Origin: Marinomonas fungiae
GTDB lineage: Bacteria; Pseudomonadota; Gammaproteobacteria; Pseudomonadales; Marinomonadaceae
DNA length: 64,000 nucleotides
Assembly: GCF_001418205.1 (NCBI RefSeq)
Contig: NZ_LIQF01000004.1
Location: forward strand, 124,001 to 188,000
Direction: 5' to 3'
Shown here: positions 1 through 7,882 of the stretch, one piece after another
Layout of the letters: each line of letters opens with the position of its first letter
Numbering within the stretch: the stretch's first letter is position 1
The notes under the pieces: generated by a model
What the model was told of the DNA's origin: nothing
Database searches by the model: none
The model's input: only the letters and a program-made list of their open reading frames with translations
Program-made: the position numbers and the translations under genes

Positions 1-56
1 TCTTGGTTGATGACGCCATCACGATCGAGAATGATAACGGGCTTGTTATTCGCCAT
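1..56 (-). CDS. gmhB: D-glycero-beta-D-manno-heptose 1,7-bisphosphate 7-phosphatase, N-terminal fragment
   Basis: The reverse strand from 56 reads MANNKPVIILDRDGVINQ and runs off the window edge. The DxDG signature (LDRDGVIN) is the HAD-phosphatase motif I, with the nucleophile and acid/base aspartates, and this N-terminus is typical of GmhB, which dephosphorylates the heptose bisphosphate used for LPS inner core. Only 18 residues are visible. In Pseudomonas, gmhB lies close to dnaA/gyrB and the acyltransferase gene, which fits the neighbour at 208. Another HAD phosphatase cannot be excluded from so short a piece. Confidence 0.7.
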   Translation of the reverse strand, partial: MANNKPVIILDRDGVINQ

Positions 57-126
57 AAAAGTGTCTACCTCAGATAAATGAACTGCATTAAGTGGTAGTA
101 TAATGGTTTCAGGTTGGCTTGGGTGA

Positions 127-142
127 GTTTTCACGTGAAACA
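127..142. other. parS-like site (two mismatches)
   Basis: The 16-mer GTTTTCACGTGAAACA has the full palindromic core TTTCACGTGAAA of the ParB-binding site parS and differs from TGTTTCACGTGAAACA at the first two bases. It lies in the intergenic region upstream of the acyltransferase gene. Two perfect copies occur 5.3 kb away inside rsmB, which makes a real, possibly weaker, ParB site plausible. Confidence 0.6.
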
Positions 143-207
143 ATACGCGACTTTGCCCCTGCATTTTTACAGCCAATGATCTTGTGTGAACCAATTAAGT
201 AGGTGTT

Positions 208-1110
208 ATGTCCGATCAAGTTTCCACCTCGCCAATGACGAAGTTTATTAAGACCATGGGGAAATTGCCGTTCCCATTCGTTCGCTCTATGGGGCGCTTT
301 GCTGGGTTATTGGGACTGCGTTTTGATCGTCGCACACGCCGTGCTATCGATCGTAACCTAGAGCTTTGTCTACCGCACTTAGATAAAGAACAGCGTGTTC
401 GCTTGCGTAATAGCCGCCTGCAGCACATGGGGCAAACCTTTGCGGAAATGGGTCATCTATGGACTCGTGATGTGAAGTTCATTCTTGATCTGTGTTACGA
501 AGGTGAAGGCGCACAAGCGTTAAGAGAAGCGGTACAAGGCAAAGGTGGTGTCATTGTTTTAGCACCGCATATTGGCAACTGGGAAGCCGTCAATGTTTTT
601 GTCAGCTCGATTCGCCCAATGACAGCCATGTATCGTCCTAATAAAGATGAAAGTCTGGATGCGTTTATTTTGGAAGCTCGCAACCGTGCTGGTGGTGAGC
701 TGGTACCGACCAATCGTCGAGGCGTTATGCAAATCGTTAAAGCGTTAAATGCTGACGGTGTGGTGGGTATGTTGCCAGATCAGGTGCCGCAGCAAGGCAG
801 TGGTGAGTTTGCCCCCTTCTTTGGTCACCAAGCGTATACCATGACCTTAGCCAGTCAGTTGGCTCTGAAAACGGGTGCGAAGGCGTTTGTGGTGGGCTGT
901 ATTCAAACTAAGAAAGGTTTTGAAGTGACTGCCTTTGAAGTGGACCAGCGCTTCTACGAGGAAGATCCAGAGACATCCCTCACCGGCCTAAATGCTTCGA
1001 TTGAGCAACTCGTACAACGCGCACCGGGCCAATACCAGTGGGAATATAAACGTTTTAAAGTACAACCCCATGGGGCGTTAAATCCTTATAAAGAACATGA
1101 CCATATCTAA
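208..1110 (+). CDS. lpxL: Lipid A biosynthesis lauroyl/myristoyl acyltransferase (LpxL/HtrB family)
   Basis: This 300-residue protein belongs to the Kdo-dependent late acyltransferases that add a secondary acyl chain to lipid A at the inner membrane. The catalytic HX4E motif is visible as HIGNWE near residues 118-123, followed by a conserved MYRP block and an MLPDQVP segment around residue 190. Length fits the family (about 300). It faces gmhB divergently and is closed by a terminator at 1141. The family contains LpxL, LpxM and LpxP-like members, so chain-length specificity cannot be read from sequence. It matches the htrB-type gene found in this neighbourhood in Pseudomonas. Confidence 0.85.
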   Translation: MSDQVSTSPMTKFIKTMGKLPFPFVRSMGRFAGLLGLRFDRRTRRAIDRNLELCLPHLDKEQRVRLRNSRLQHMGQTFAEMGHLWTRDVKFILDLCYEGEGAQALREAVQGKGGVIVLAPHIGNWEAVNVFVSSIRPMTAMYRPNKDESLDAFILEARNRAGGELVPTNRRGVMQIVKALNADGVVGMLPDQVPQQGSGEFAPFFGHQAYTMTLASQLALKTGAKAFVVGCIQTKKGFEVTAFEVDQRFYEEDPETSLTGLNASIEQLVQRAPGQYQWEYKRFKVQPHGALNPYKEHDHI

Positions 1111-1140
1111 TCCTTGTTCTAGCTAGGCACACGAAATAGA

Positions 1141-1171
1141 AAAAGGGGCGACATTCAGTTAGCCCCTTTTT
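1141..1171. terminator. Bidirectional Rho-independent terminator
   Basis: AAAAGGGGC (1141-1149) pairs perfectly with GCCCCTTTT (1162-1170) and has A/T runs on both sides. It lies between the convergent acyltransferase gene and ybaK and can serve both. Confidence 0.85.
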
Positions 1172-1173
1172 CG

Positions 1174-1644
1174 TTATTGCTCGGCAATATCTGAAAACAC
1201 GGTTTGCCGACAGACGGCGGCCAAATCCTGTGGCGCCAGTCCGATATCAAAGCCGCGTTTACCGCCGCTGACATAGATCTTAGCCAGTGATTCGGCACTG
1301 CTATCAATCACCGTCACTAAGGCTTTTTTCTGCCCCACAGGGCTGATGCCGCCAACGATATATCCCGTTAAACGCTCCGCGTCTTTGGGCTCTGTCATAC
1401 GTAGCTTTTTCACTTTCAGTGCGGCCGCAGTACGCTTTAAATTGAGCTTGCCTGTTACTGGCACAATCGCAACGAATACGTCTTTATCATCTGTAACCAA
1501 TAAAGTCTTAAAGACTTCTTCCGGTGCAAGACCAAGCTTTTCGGCAGCTTCCTGACCAAAGTTCTGACAGTTTGGATCGTGATCGTATTCATGCTGAGTG
1601 AAAGCAATCTTGCGTTTTTTGAGCGTTTGCGTAGCCGGTGTCAT
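1174..1644 (-). CDS. ybaK: Cys-tRNA(Pro)/Cys-tRNA(Cys) deacylase YbaK
   Basis: A trans-editing protein of about 156 residues that hydrolyses mischarged Cys-tRNA(Pro). The start at 1644 (MTPATQTLKKRKIAF) is preferred because AAGGA lies about 8 bases upstream; a longer reading frame extends into trkH but has no such support. Family hallmarks are the VFKTLLV segment, the KLNLKRTAAALK block containing the active-site lysine region, and YIVGGISPVGQKK. It follows trkH with an 11-base gap on the same strand and is probably co-transcribed. Confidence 0.9.
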   Translation of the reverse strand: MTPATQTLKKRKIAFTQHEYDHDPNCQNFGQEAAEKLGLAPEEVFKTLLVTDDKDVFVAIVPVTGKLNLKRTAAALKVKKLRMTEPKDAERLTGYIVGGISPVGQKKALVTVIDSSAESLAKIYVSGGKRGFDIGLAPQDLAAVCRQTVFSDIAEQ

Positions 1645-1655
1645 TGAGTCTTTCC

Positions 1656-3104
1656 TTACTTCTGCCAGAACATTGGAGTGAATAATACCAACAAGGTGAA
1701 GACTTCTAAACGCCCAAGCAACATGGCAAAACACAGCATCCATTTTGATGGGTCATTAATCGAGGCGAAGTTTGCTGCTACTTCTCCTAGACCTGGCCCT
1801 AAGTTGTTTAGCGTTGCAGCTACTGCTGACCAAGCCGTCACTTGGTCAATGCCGGTGGCCATCAAACCAATCATTAGGATCACGTACACCAACAAGTAAG
1901 CTGAGAAGAAGCCCCAAACGGCAGACACCACTCGCTCTTGAATCGCTTTTCCTCCAACCTTAACGGGAATCACTGCGTTGGGGTGTACCAGACGTTGAAT
2001 CTCACGAAAGCCCTGTTTCAGGATTAATAGGATACGAATTACCTTCATACCACCACCAGTCGAGCTGGCACAGCCACCGGCGAAGGAAGTCACAATCAAA
2101 AGGAATGGCAGAAAGTGCGGCCAGACCGAGAAGTCAGAGGTGCTGAAGCCAGCTGTGGTCGCAATCGACACACTCTCAAAAATGGCGTAGCGCAGCGACG
2201 TTTGCCAATCGAAGGTGGAGGTTAGAATCAGTACCAAGGTTGACAGTGAAATGGCACTGCCTAACAGGAAAAAGAAGAAACGTGCTTCTGGATCTTTGAA
2301 GTAATGCCAAACACTGCGCGTACGCCAAGCATAGAAATGTAGGCCAAAGTTCAACGCCGAGATCACCATAAAGATCGTACAGATGATTTCAATGGTGACA
2401 CTGTTGAAGTAACCAATGCTGGCATCATGAGTAGAGAAACCACCGATGGCCACGGTAGAGAAACTGTGACATAAGGCATCAAAGAAGCTCATGCCTGCTG
2501 CCCAGAATCCTAATGTGCAAACCACCGTGAGGGTGGCATAAATGTACCAAAGCGCTTTGGCGGTCTCAGCAATACGCGGAGTTAACTTAGAATCTTTTAC
2601 TGGGCCAGGGGTTTCGGCACGGTACAACTGCATCCCCCCAACGCCCAGCATCGGCATGATCGCTACGGCTAAAACGATGATCCCCATGCCGCCTAACCAT
2701 TGTAACCATTGGCGATAAAATAAAATCGACTGAGGCAAATCATCAATGGCCGTGAGGATGGTTGCCCCAGTGGTCGTTAGTCCAGAAAGAGATTCAAATA
2801 AAGAGTCTGTAAAACTCAAGTGTGGATCGGTGGCAAGAAAAAATGGCACCGAACCGAATAGCCCCAGTGTTGACCAGAACAAGACGGTGACCAAGAAACC
2901 ATCCCGGATTCTCAAATCGCCACGATGCTTGCGGAACGGAAACCATATCACTAATCCACTCACCAAGTTGATCAGCAAGGCTGAGAGGAACGCCTGTAAC
3001 GCCCCGTCCTGATAGATCAAAGAAACAATGATCGGCGGCAACAGCGTTAAGCTGAAGATCATGATAAGCAAACCGATAACGCGCAGGATTATCTGAATAT
3101 GCAT
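1656..3104 (-). CDS. trkH: Trk potassium uptake channel subunit TrkH
   Basis: A 482-residue integral membrane protein forming the K+ permeation path of the Trk system, which is gated by TrkA. It contains repeated M-P-M selectivity-filter regions (for example LSGLTTTGATI near residue 107, SVATIGGFSTHD-like near 220, and SIATTAGFSTSDF near 310) and the conserved LYRAETPGP cytoplasmic stretch. Length is normal. It lies downstream of trkA on the same strand but with a terminator-like hairpin between them, so it may be expressed from read-through or its own promoter. Confidence 0.95.
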   Translation of the reverse strand: MHIQIILRVIGLLIMIFSLTLLPPIIVSLIYQDGALQAFLSALLINLVSGLVIWFPFRKHRGDLRIRDGFLVTVLFWSTLGLFGSVPFFLATDPHLSFTDSLFESLSGLTTTGATILTAIDDLPQSILFYRQWLQWLGGMGIIVLAVAIMPMLGVGGMQLYRAETPGPVKDSKLTPRIAETAKALWYIYATLTVVCTLGFWAAGMSFFDALCHSFSTVAIGGFSTHDASIGYFNSVTIEIICTIFMVISALNFGLHFYAWRTRSVWHYFKDPEARFFFFLLGSAISLSTLVLILTSTFDWQTSLRYAIFESVSIATTAGFSTSDFSVWPHFLPFLLIVTSFAGGCASSTGGGMKVIRILLILKQGFREIQRLVHPNAVIPVKVGGKAIQERVVSAVWGFFSAYLLVYVILMIGLMATGIDQVTAWSAVAATLNNLGPGLGEVAANFASINDPSKWMLCFAMLLGRLEVFTLLVLFTPMFWQK

Positions 3105-3118
3105 GCACTGGCCTTATG

Positions 3119-3147
3119 AAAAAAATGTCCCAGCCGAAGCATGGGAC
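3119..3147 (-). terminator. Rho-independent terminator between trkA and trkH
   Basis: Read on the minus strand, GTCCCA and TGGGAC form a stem around a nine-base loop with a TTCG core, followed by a run of Ts. It lies in the 69-base gap after trkA and would reduce read-through into trkH. Confidence 0.7.
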
Positions 3148-3173
3148 GTTATTAAATGAAAGTCTGTTTAGTG

Positions 3174-4547
3174 TTAGAAGAAGCTTAAGCCAACTTGGAA
3201 CAGCTGCTCTACAGCGGGTATTTGCTTCTTATTAGAGACGAAAATAATCACGTGATCCTCTGCTTGAATCACGACCTCGCCGGTGGCCAGAATCACCTCA
3301 TCCCCTCGTACAACTGCACCAATCGTGGCACCTTCCGGTAAATTAATATTCGCGATTGAACGACCGACTACTTTGGAGGAACGGTAATCACCGTGAGCCA
3401 CCGCTTCTAGCGCCTCTGCTGCTCCTTTGCGCATGGAGTGTACATTGACCACATCACCACGACGAATATAGGTTAGCAAGGAACTGATAGTGGTGTGTTG
3501 CGGCGAAACGGCAATGTCGATCATACCTTCCTGTACGATGTCGACGTAGGCAGGGTTGTTGATAATGGTCATCACTGTGCGTACGCCCAATACCTTAGCT
3601 AGCATAGATGACATGATATTGGCTTCGTCGTTGTTGGTGATGGCGCAGAATACATCGGTCGATTCGATGTTCTCTTCCAGCAAAAGTTCCTGCTTCGACG
3701 CGTCACCATTTAAGACGATGGTGTTGTTTAAGGTTTCCGATAGGTAACGGCAGCGTTCGGGGTCACGTTCGATAATCTTCACGCGATACTCTTTCTCTAG
3801 GCTCTGGGCCAAGCGCTCACCGATGTTACCGCCACCAGCAATAATGATACGACGGTATGGTGTATCTAACGGGCGTAGCTCACTCATCACGTCCATTACA
3901 TCACGCTGGGCGGTCAGGAAGAACACTTCATCGTTGGCATGAATACAGGTGTTACCGTCAGGCTTTATTGATTGACCGTTACGATAGATCGCCGCAATAC
4001 GGGTTTGGATCGACGGCATGTGTTCCCGTAGATAGCTGATTGGACGATCGATCAGTGGGCCGCCCTTTTCTGCTTTCACGACCACTAGCTGTACTTTGCC
4101 CTCGGCAAATTCCATTACCTGCAGTGCACCTGGGTAACGAATTAAACGGCTTAAATGTTTGGTGACCTCTTTCTCCGGACTGATACGTACATCCATCGGT
4201 AAGGCTGTGTCGGCAAAAATCTTAGGGTATTTGGAGTAGGCATTGGAGCGAATACGGCCGATTTTAGTGGGCGTCTTAAATAAGGTGTAAGCCACTTGGC
4301 AGGCGATCATGTTGGTTTCATCTTGGTTGCTGACAGCGATTAGCATGTCGGCATCATTACAGCCTGCTTGGTCCAACACGTCTGGGTGGGAGCCACTGCC
4401 ATGTACCGTTTGAATATCTAGGCGATCCTGCAACTCGCGCAGACGTGTCATGTCGGTATCGATGACGGTAATGTCATTGTCTTCGTTCGCTAGGTTTTCC
4501 GCTAGCGTTGCACCCACTTGGCCTGCGCCAATAATTATGATCTTCAT
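3174..4547 (-). CDS. trkA: Trk potassium uptake NAD-binding regulatory subunit TrkA
   Basis: A cytoplasmic 457-residue protein with two tandem RCK modules: Rossmann starts IIIIGAGQVGATLAENL at residue 3 and IIIAGGGNIGERLAQSL near 234, each followed by a TrkA-C ligand domain. It binds NAD(H)/ATP and gates TrkH. Length matches the two-RCK TrkA of proteobacteria. The trkA-rsmB-fmt-def order is the standard gammaproteobacterial near-origin block. Confidence 0.96.
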   Translation of the reverse strand: MKIIIIGAGQVGATLAENLANEDNDITVIDTDMTRLRELQDRLDIQTVHGSGSHPDVLDQAGCNDADMLIAVSNQDETNMIACQVAYTLFKTPTKIGRIRSNAYSKYPKIFADTALPMDVRISPEKEVTKHLSRLIRYPGALQVMEFAEGKVQLVVVKAEKGGPLIDRPISYLREHMPSIQTRIAAIYRNGQSIKPDGNTCIHANDEVFFLTAQRDVMDVMSELRPLDTPYRRIIIAGGGNIGERLAQSLEKEYRVKIIERDPERCRYLSETLNNTIVLNGDASKQELLLEENIESTDVFCAITNNDEANIMSSMLAKVLGVRTVMTIINNPAYVDIVQEGMIDIAVSPQHTTISSLLTYIRRGDVVNVHSMRKGAAEALEAVAHGDYRSSKVVGRSIANINLPEGATIGAVVRGDEVILATGEVVIQAEDHVIIFVSNKKQIPAVEQLFQVGLSFF

Positions 4548-4683
4548 GGTCAGCCTTAGAGCTTTGCGCTCATCCCACGTTTAATAACGTCCCCAAAAGT
4601 TTGAGGTCATAGTGTCTAATTCTAAACGTGAACGAAGAAAGATTTAATGCTGTTTGTGCGAATAATGCATATATTTTGAAGCA

Positions 4684-4719
4684 ATACGACATCCCTTTTT
4701 GTTATAGAGGATGTCGTAT
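4684..4719. other. Strong hairpin after rsmB
   Basis: ATACGACATCC (4684-4694) and GGATGTCGTAT (4709-4719) form an 11-bp perfect stem with a 14-base loop, just past the rsmB stop. There is no clear U-tract after the stem on the minus strand, so it is either a weak terminator or an mRNA-stabilising hairpin between rsmB and trkA. Confidence 0.5.
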
Positions 4720-4728
4720 GAAGTGTAC

Positions 4729-6045
4729 TTACTGTTTTTGTAACAGACAGTAGTAAAAGCCATCTTGGCCATTGAGGGTTGGAAAGATTTGCATACCATG
4801 GGAGACGGATTTCCCGAAGTCCACACTAAGCGTTGGTGCCAGCGTATTTAACGGTAATTCTTGCGCATCTTGGGTTCGTTCCAAGAAGCTTGCCATCTGT
4901 TGCTCATTTTCCTCGGGCATCAAAGAACAGGTTGCGTACAGCAGGTAACCGCCCTGCTTTAGGGTTTTCCAAGTTGCATCGAGAATACTGGCTTGGATGT
5001 CCACCAACGCACTGATGTCATCTGGTTTACGATTAATCTTAATATCAGGGTTGCGACGAATCACGCCGGTTGCCGAACATGGCGCATCTAATAAGATTTT
5101 GTCGAAGGCTTGCTTGTTCCACCACTCTTCTGGTTTGCTGGCATCGCCACAAATCAATTCTGCCGAAACACCCAAGCGTTCGAGATTGGACTCAATTCGG
5201 GCTAAACGCCAAGGCTCTAGCTCCACTGCTGTGAGATCAAGTTCAGGCGCCAACTCAAGTAAATGACCTGTTTTGCCACCCGGTGCGGCGCAGGCGTCAA
5301 GTACACGTTCACCTGCACTGGGTGCTAATAAGCTGGCAGCAAGCTGTGCGGACTCATCTTGAACACTGGCATCCCCTTTATCGAAATTAGGTAACATTGA
5401 AACCGGCAAAGCAGATTCTAGGTACAAACCTGATACCGAAAAAGCTGTTTCACGTGAAACAGTATCTTTTTCTTCGAGTAATTCCTTATATGTTTCACGT
5501 GAAACATGGGATTCGTTGACTCGAATACACATAGGAGGATGAGCATTAGTGGCTTCGACAATAGCCTCGAACTCTGTCTCCCACTTCTTGAAGCGTTTCA
5601 CTAACCACTTTGGTAAGTTGTACGCCATCGATGGCTGGGAAGCCAGATTCTCTAGGATGTCATCACGCTCACGTTGATAACGACGTAACACCGCATTCAT
5701 CAATTTTGTCGCCCACTCTTTATCAAGTTGACGACATAGCTCAACCGACTCATGCACCGCGGCATGGTCTGGGGTGCTCATGTGCTCGATCTGATAAAGC
5801 CCCATCAACAAGGCGGCATACAGATCCAAGTCTTTCTCTTCAAACGGCTTACTTAGCAAGCTTAGGGCGATGGTATTTAACTGCGGGTAGTAACGACAAA
5901 CACCAAAGCAAAGCTCTTTTGCTAGCCCCTGCTCATCGTAATCAACGTCCGCAATGTGCTTGCTGATTTGTGTTGATAAAGAACCGCGTTGTAACAAAAC
6001 TTGTTCAAGTATTTTGGCACTGACTAAGCGAGCGGGTTGGCTCAT
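4729..6045 (-). CDS. rsmB: 16S rRNA (cytosine-967-C5)-methyltransferase RsmB
   Basis: A 438-residue enzyme that methylates C967 of 16S rRNA using SAM. Residues 1-140 form the NusB-like RNA-binding domain; the C-terminal Rossmann methyltransferase shows motif I DACAAPGGKTGHLLE and the catalytic DAPCSATGVIRRNPD. The start overlaps the fmt stop by 4 bp (ATGA), indicating translational coupling. Unusually, the linker between the two domains contains two VSRET pentapeptides about 15 residues apart, each encoded by a perfect parS sequence (5446-5461 and 5491-5506). Confidence 0.96.
   Translation of the reverse strand: MSQPARLVSAKILEQVLLQRGSLSTQISKHIADVDYDEQGLAKELCFGVCRYYPQLNTIALSLLSKPFEEKDLDLYAALLMGLYQIEHMSTPDHAAVHESVELCRQLDKEWATKLMNAVLRRYQRERDDILENLASQPSMAYNLPKWLVKRFKKWETEFEAIVEATNAHPPMCIRVNESHVSRETYKELLEEKDTVSRETAFSVSGLYLESALPVSMLPNFDKGDASVQDESAQLAASLLAPSAGERVLDACAAPGGKTGHLLELAPELDLTAVELEPWRLARIESNLERLGVSAELICGDASKPEEWWNKQAFDKILLDAPCSATGVIRRNPDIKINRKPDDISALVDIQASILDATWKTLKQGGYLLYATCSLMPEENEQQMASFLERTQDAQELPLNTLAPTLSVDFGKSVSHGMQIFPTLNGQDGFYYCLLQKQ
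5446..5461. other. parS centromere site, perfect consensus
   Basis: TGTTTCACGTGAAACA is a perfect 16-bp palindrome identical to the conserved bacterial parS bound by ParB. It lies inside rsmB and encodes part of VSRET. A second identical copy is 45 bp away. Confidence 0.93.
5491..5506. other. parS centromere site, perfect consensus (second copy)
   Basis: An identical 16-bp parS palindrome, centre-to-centre 45 bp from the first, also inside rsmB. Paired parS sites mark the ParB loading zone near the replication origin. Confidence 0.93.
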
Positions 6046-7040
6046 GCGTTACTCCCAAGTAGCTTGCCAACTTGTAGTTGGTCTTTGAATTTGCCATTTA
6101 AGGCATCTTGTACAGACATGCGCTTACCACCTGGGAATTGTAATTCGGTGATTAAGATAGAGCCTTTGCCCGTTGTAACGACAATGCCTTCCTTGCTCAC
6201 CAGAGTGATCTCACCGCATTCAAAGTCTTGGTCTTCTGTGTCCAATAGCTTCGCCGCATGAATTTTCATCACACCAACAGGTGTCTGTGTGTAGGCACCT
6301 GGCCAAGGCAGGAGGCCACGGATGCGACGACTGATCGTGATTGCATCTAATGTCCAGTCGACTTCACCCTCTTGTTTAGTAAGCTTTTCTGCATAACATG
6401 TCAGGTCTTCATTTTGTTTTTCTGGGGACACCTGACCTGCGCGAATGGCTTCTAAGCCTTCGATTAGCGCTTCACCTCCCAGTACTGCTAGGCGATCATG
6501 TAAGATGCCTGACGTGTCTTCCGGTTTGATGTCACATTCTTTCTTCAGCAACATATCGCCAGTATCTAAGCCCACATCCATCTGCATGATGGTGATGCCG
6601 GTGATGCTGTCTCCTGCAATCACGGCACGATGGATCGGTGCCGCACCACGCCAGCGAGGCAGTAGCGAAGCATGCACATTGATACAGCCAAGTTTCGGTG
6701 TCTCTAAAACGGCTTTTGGTAAAATTAAACCGTAAGCGGCGACGATCATGATATCGGCATTTAGATCCGCTAAAGCTTGGCGGTCGGCTGCGTCTTTGAA
6801 GTTCAAGGGTTGGTAAACTGGGATGTCGTGCTCAAGCGCTAACTGTTTCACAGGGCTGGCGACCAGTTTTTGACCGCGACCTGCTGGTCGATCCGGCTGA
6901 GTGTAAACAGCGATGACTTCGTAACGGTTTTGACTGGCAGCATCTAGCACTGCTTGTAAGCTGGCTGCGGCGAAATCTGGCGTTCCGGCAAAGACTATAC
7001 GTAGAGGTGTGTTTGAGTCGAGCGATGTGAAGTTAGTCAT
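6042..7040 (-). CDS. fmt: Methionyl-tRNA formyltransferase
   Basis: A 332-residue enzyme that formylates initiator Met-tRNA using 10-formyl-THF. The catalytic region HASLLPRWRGAAPIHRAV is intact (Asn-His-Asp type active site, with INVH just before and DVGLDTGDML after), followed by the C-terminal tRNA-binding domain (EVDWTLDAITISRRIRGL onward). The stop overlaps the rsmB start by 4 bp. It partners functionally with def upstream; a terminator lies between them. Confidence 0.97.
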   Translation of the reverse strand: MTNFTSLDSNTPLRIVFAGTPDFAAASLQAVLDAASQNRYEVIAVYTQPDRPAGRGQKLVASPVKQLALEHDIPVYQPLNFKDAADRQALADLNADIMIVAAYGLILPKAVLETPKLGCINVHASLLPRWRGAAPIHRAVIAGDSITGITIMQMDVGLDTGDMLLKKECDIKPEDTSGILHDRLAVLGGEALIEGLEAIRAGQVSPEKQNEDLTCYAEKLTKQEGEVDWTLDAITISRRIRGLLPWPGAYTQTPVGVMKIHAAKLLDTEDQDFECGEITLVSKEGIVVTTGKGSILITELQFPGGKRMSVQDALNGKFKDQLQVGKLLGSNA

Positions 7041-7066
7041 GGTGGTCTTATTCTGTCTTATGTAAC

Positions 7067-7094
7067 AAAAAAATCAGGCCGTAGCCTGATTTTT
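7067..7094. terminator. Bidirectional terminator between def and fmt
   Basis: AAAAATCAGGC and GCCTGATTTTT flank a tetraloop (cgta). It follows def on the minus strand and would limit def read-through into fmt. Confidence 0.85.
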
Positions 7095-7157
7095 AGAATG
7101 CTCATGGTGGGAGACGGGTTCGGCTTGCGTTGCTATCTCCATGGCGCCAAGTGAGAG

Positions 7158-7664
7158 TTAGGCGCGTTTCTTTTGCGCTTTCTGCAACTTGGTTTTAATG
7201 CGGTTGCGTTTTAATGGGGACAGGTAATCCACCATTAATTTGCCATCCAAATGGTCGATCTCGTGCTGGACACATACCGCCATCAGCTCGTCGGTATCCA
7301 TTTCAAATGGTTTGCCGTGACGGTCCAATGCTTTAACACGTACCTTCGCTGCGCGGTAGATATGCTCGTAGAAACCAGGGACGGACAAACAACCTTCTTG
7401 GAATTCATTTGGCTCTTCATCTAATACATCAAACTCAGGGTTGATGAAGACGATTGGCTCATTGCGTTCTTCGGAAAAATCCATCACTACTAGACGGTAG
7501 TGGAAATCTACCTGAGTGGCAGCGAGGCCCACGCCATTTTCTTCGTACATGGTTTCAATCATATCGTCGATCTGTGTCTGCAGCGCATCATTGAACTCGG
7601 TAATCGGTTCTGCCACTGTGCGCAAACGCGGATCGGGATATTCTAGAATAGGTAATACAGCCAT
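7158..7664 (-). CDS. def: Peptide deformylase
   Basis: A 168-residue metallo-hydrolase that removes the formyl group from nascent N-termini. All three family motifs are present: GVGLAATQ near residue 44, EGCLS near 88 and QHEIDH near 132, supplying the Cys and two His metal ligands and the catalytic Glu. Length is standard. It is divergent from dprA; the LysM-protein gene found between def and dprA in many relatives is absent here. Confidence 0.97.
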   Translation of the reverse strand: MAVLPILEYPDPRLRTVAEPITEFNDALQTQIDDMIETMYEENGVGLAATQVDFHYRLVVMDFSEERNEPIVFINPEFDVLDEEPNEFQEGCLSVPGFYEHIYRAAKVRVKALDRHGKPFEMDTDELMAVCVQHEIDHLDGKLMVDYLSPLKRNRIKTKLQKAQKKRA

Positions 7665-7882
7665 ATGCTTTCATGTCTCTCTTAATCAATGCCTAGCTGA
7701 TAAATCTGGGTCAGCCAGCTGAATTTCAATGCTCTTATTGTAACCTATTAATGTGCAAATGAGTGTACGAGACTGGCTAAATTTTATGCAATATGCTTAA
7801 ATACAGCGCAATTTTTCGGTGCTCCCGCACCCTGTTTTTACTTTTCCTGCTTTAATTTCCAATGCTCGCAAAGGATTGCCGC

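Noticed and set aside
3241-3260. Additional parS at a CACGTG in trkA
   Set aside because: Flanking bases (ATCACGTGAT) do not match the TTTCACGTGAAA core.
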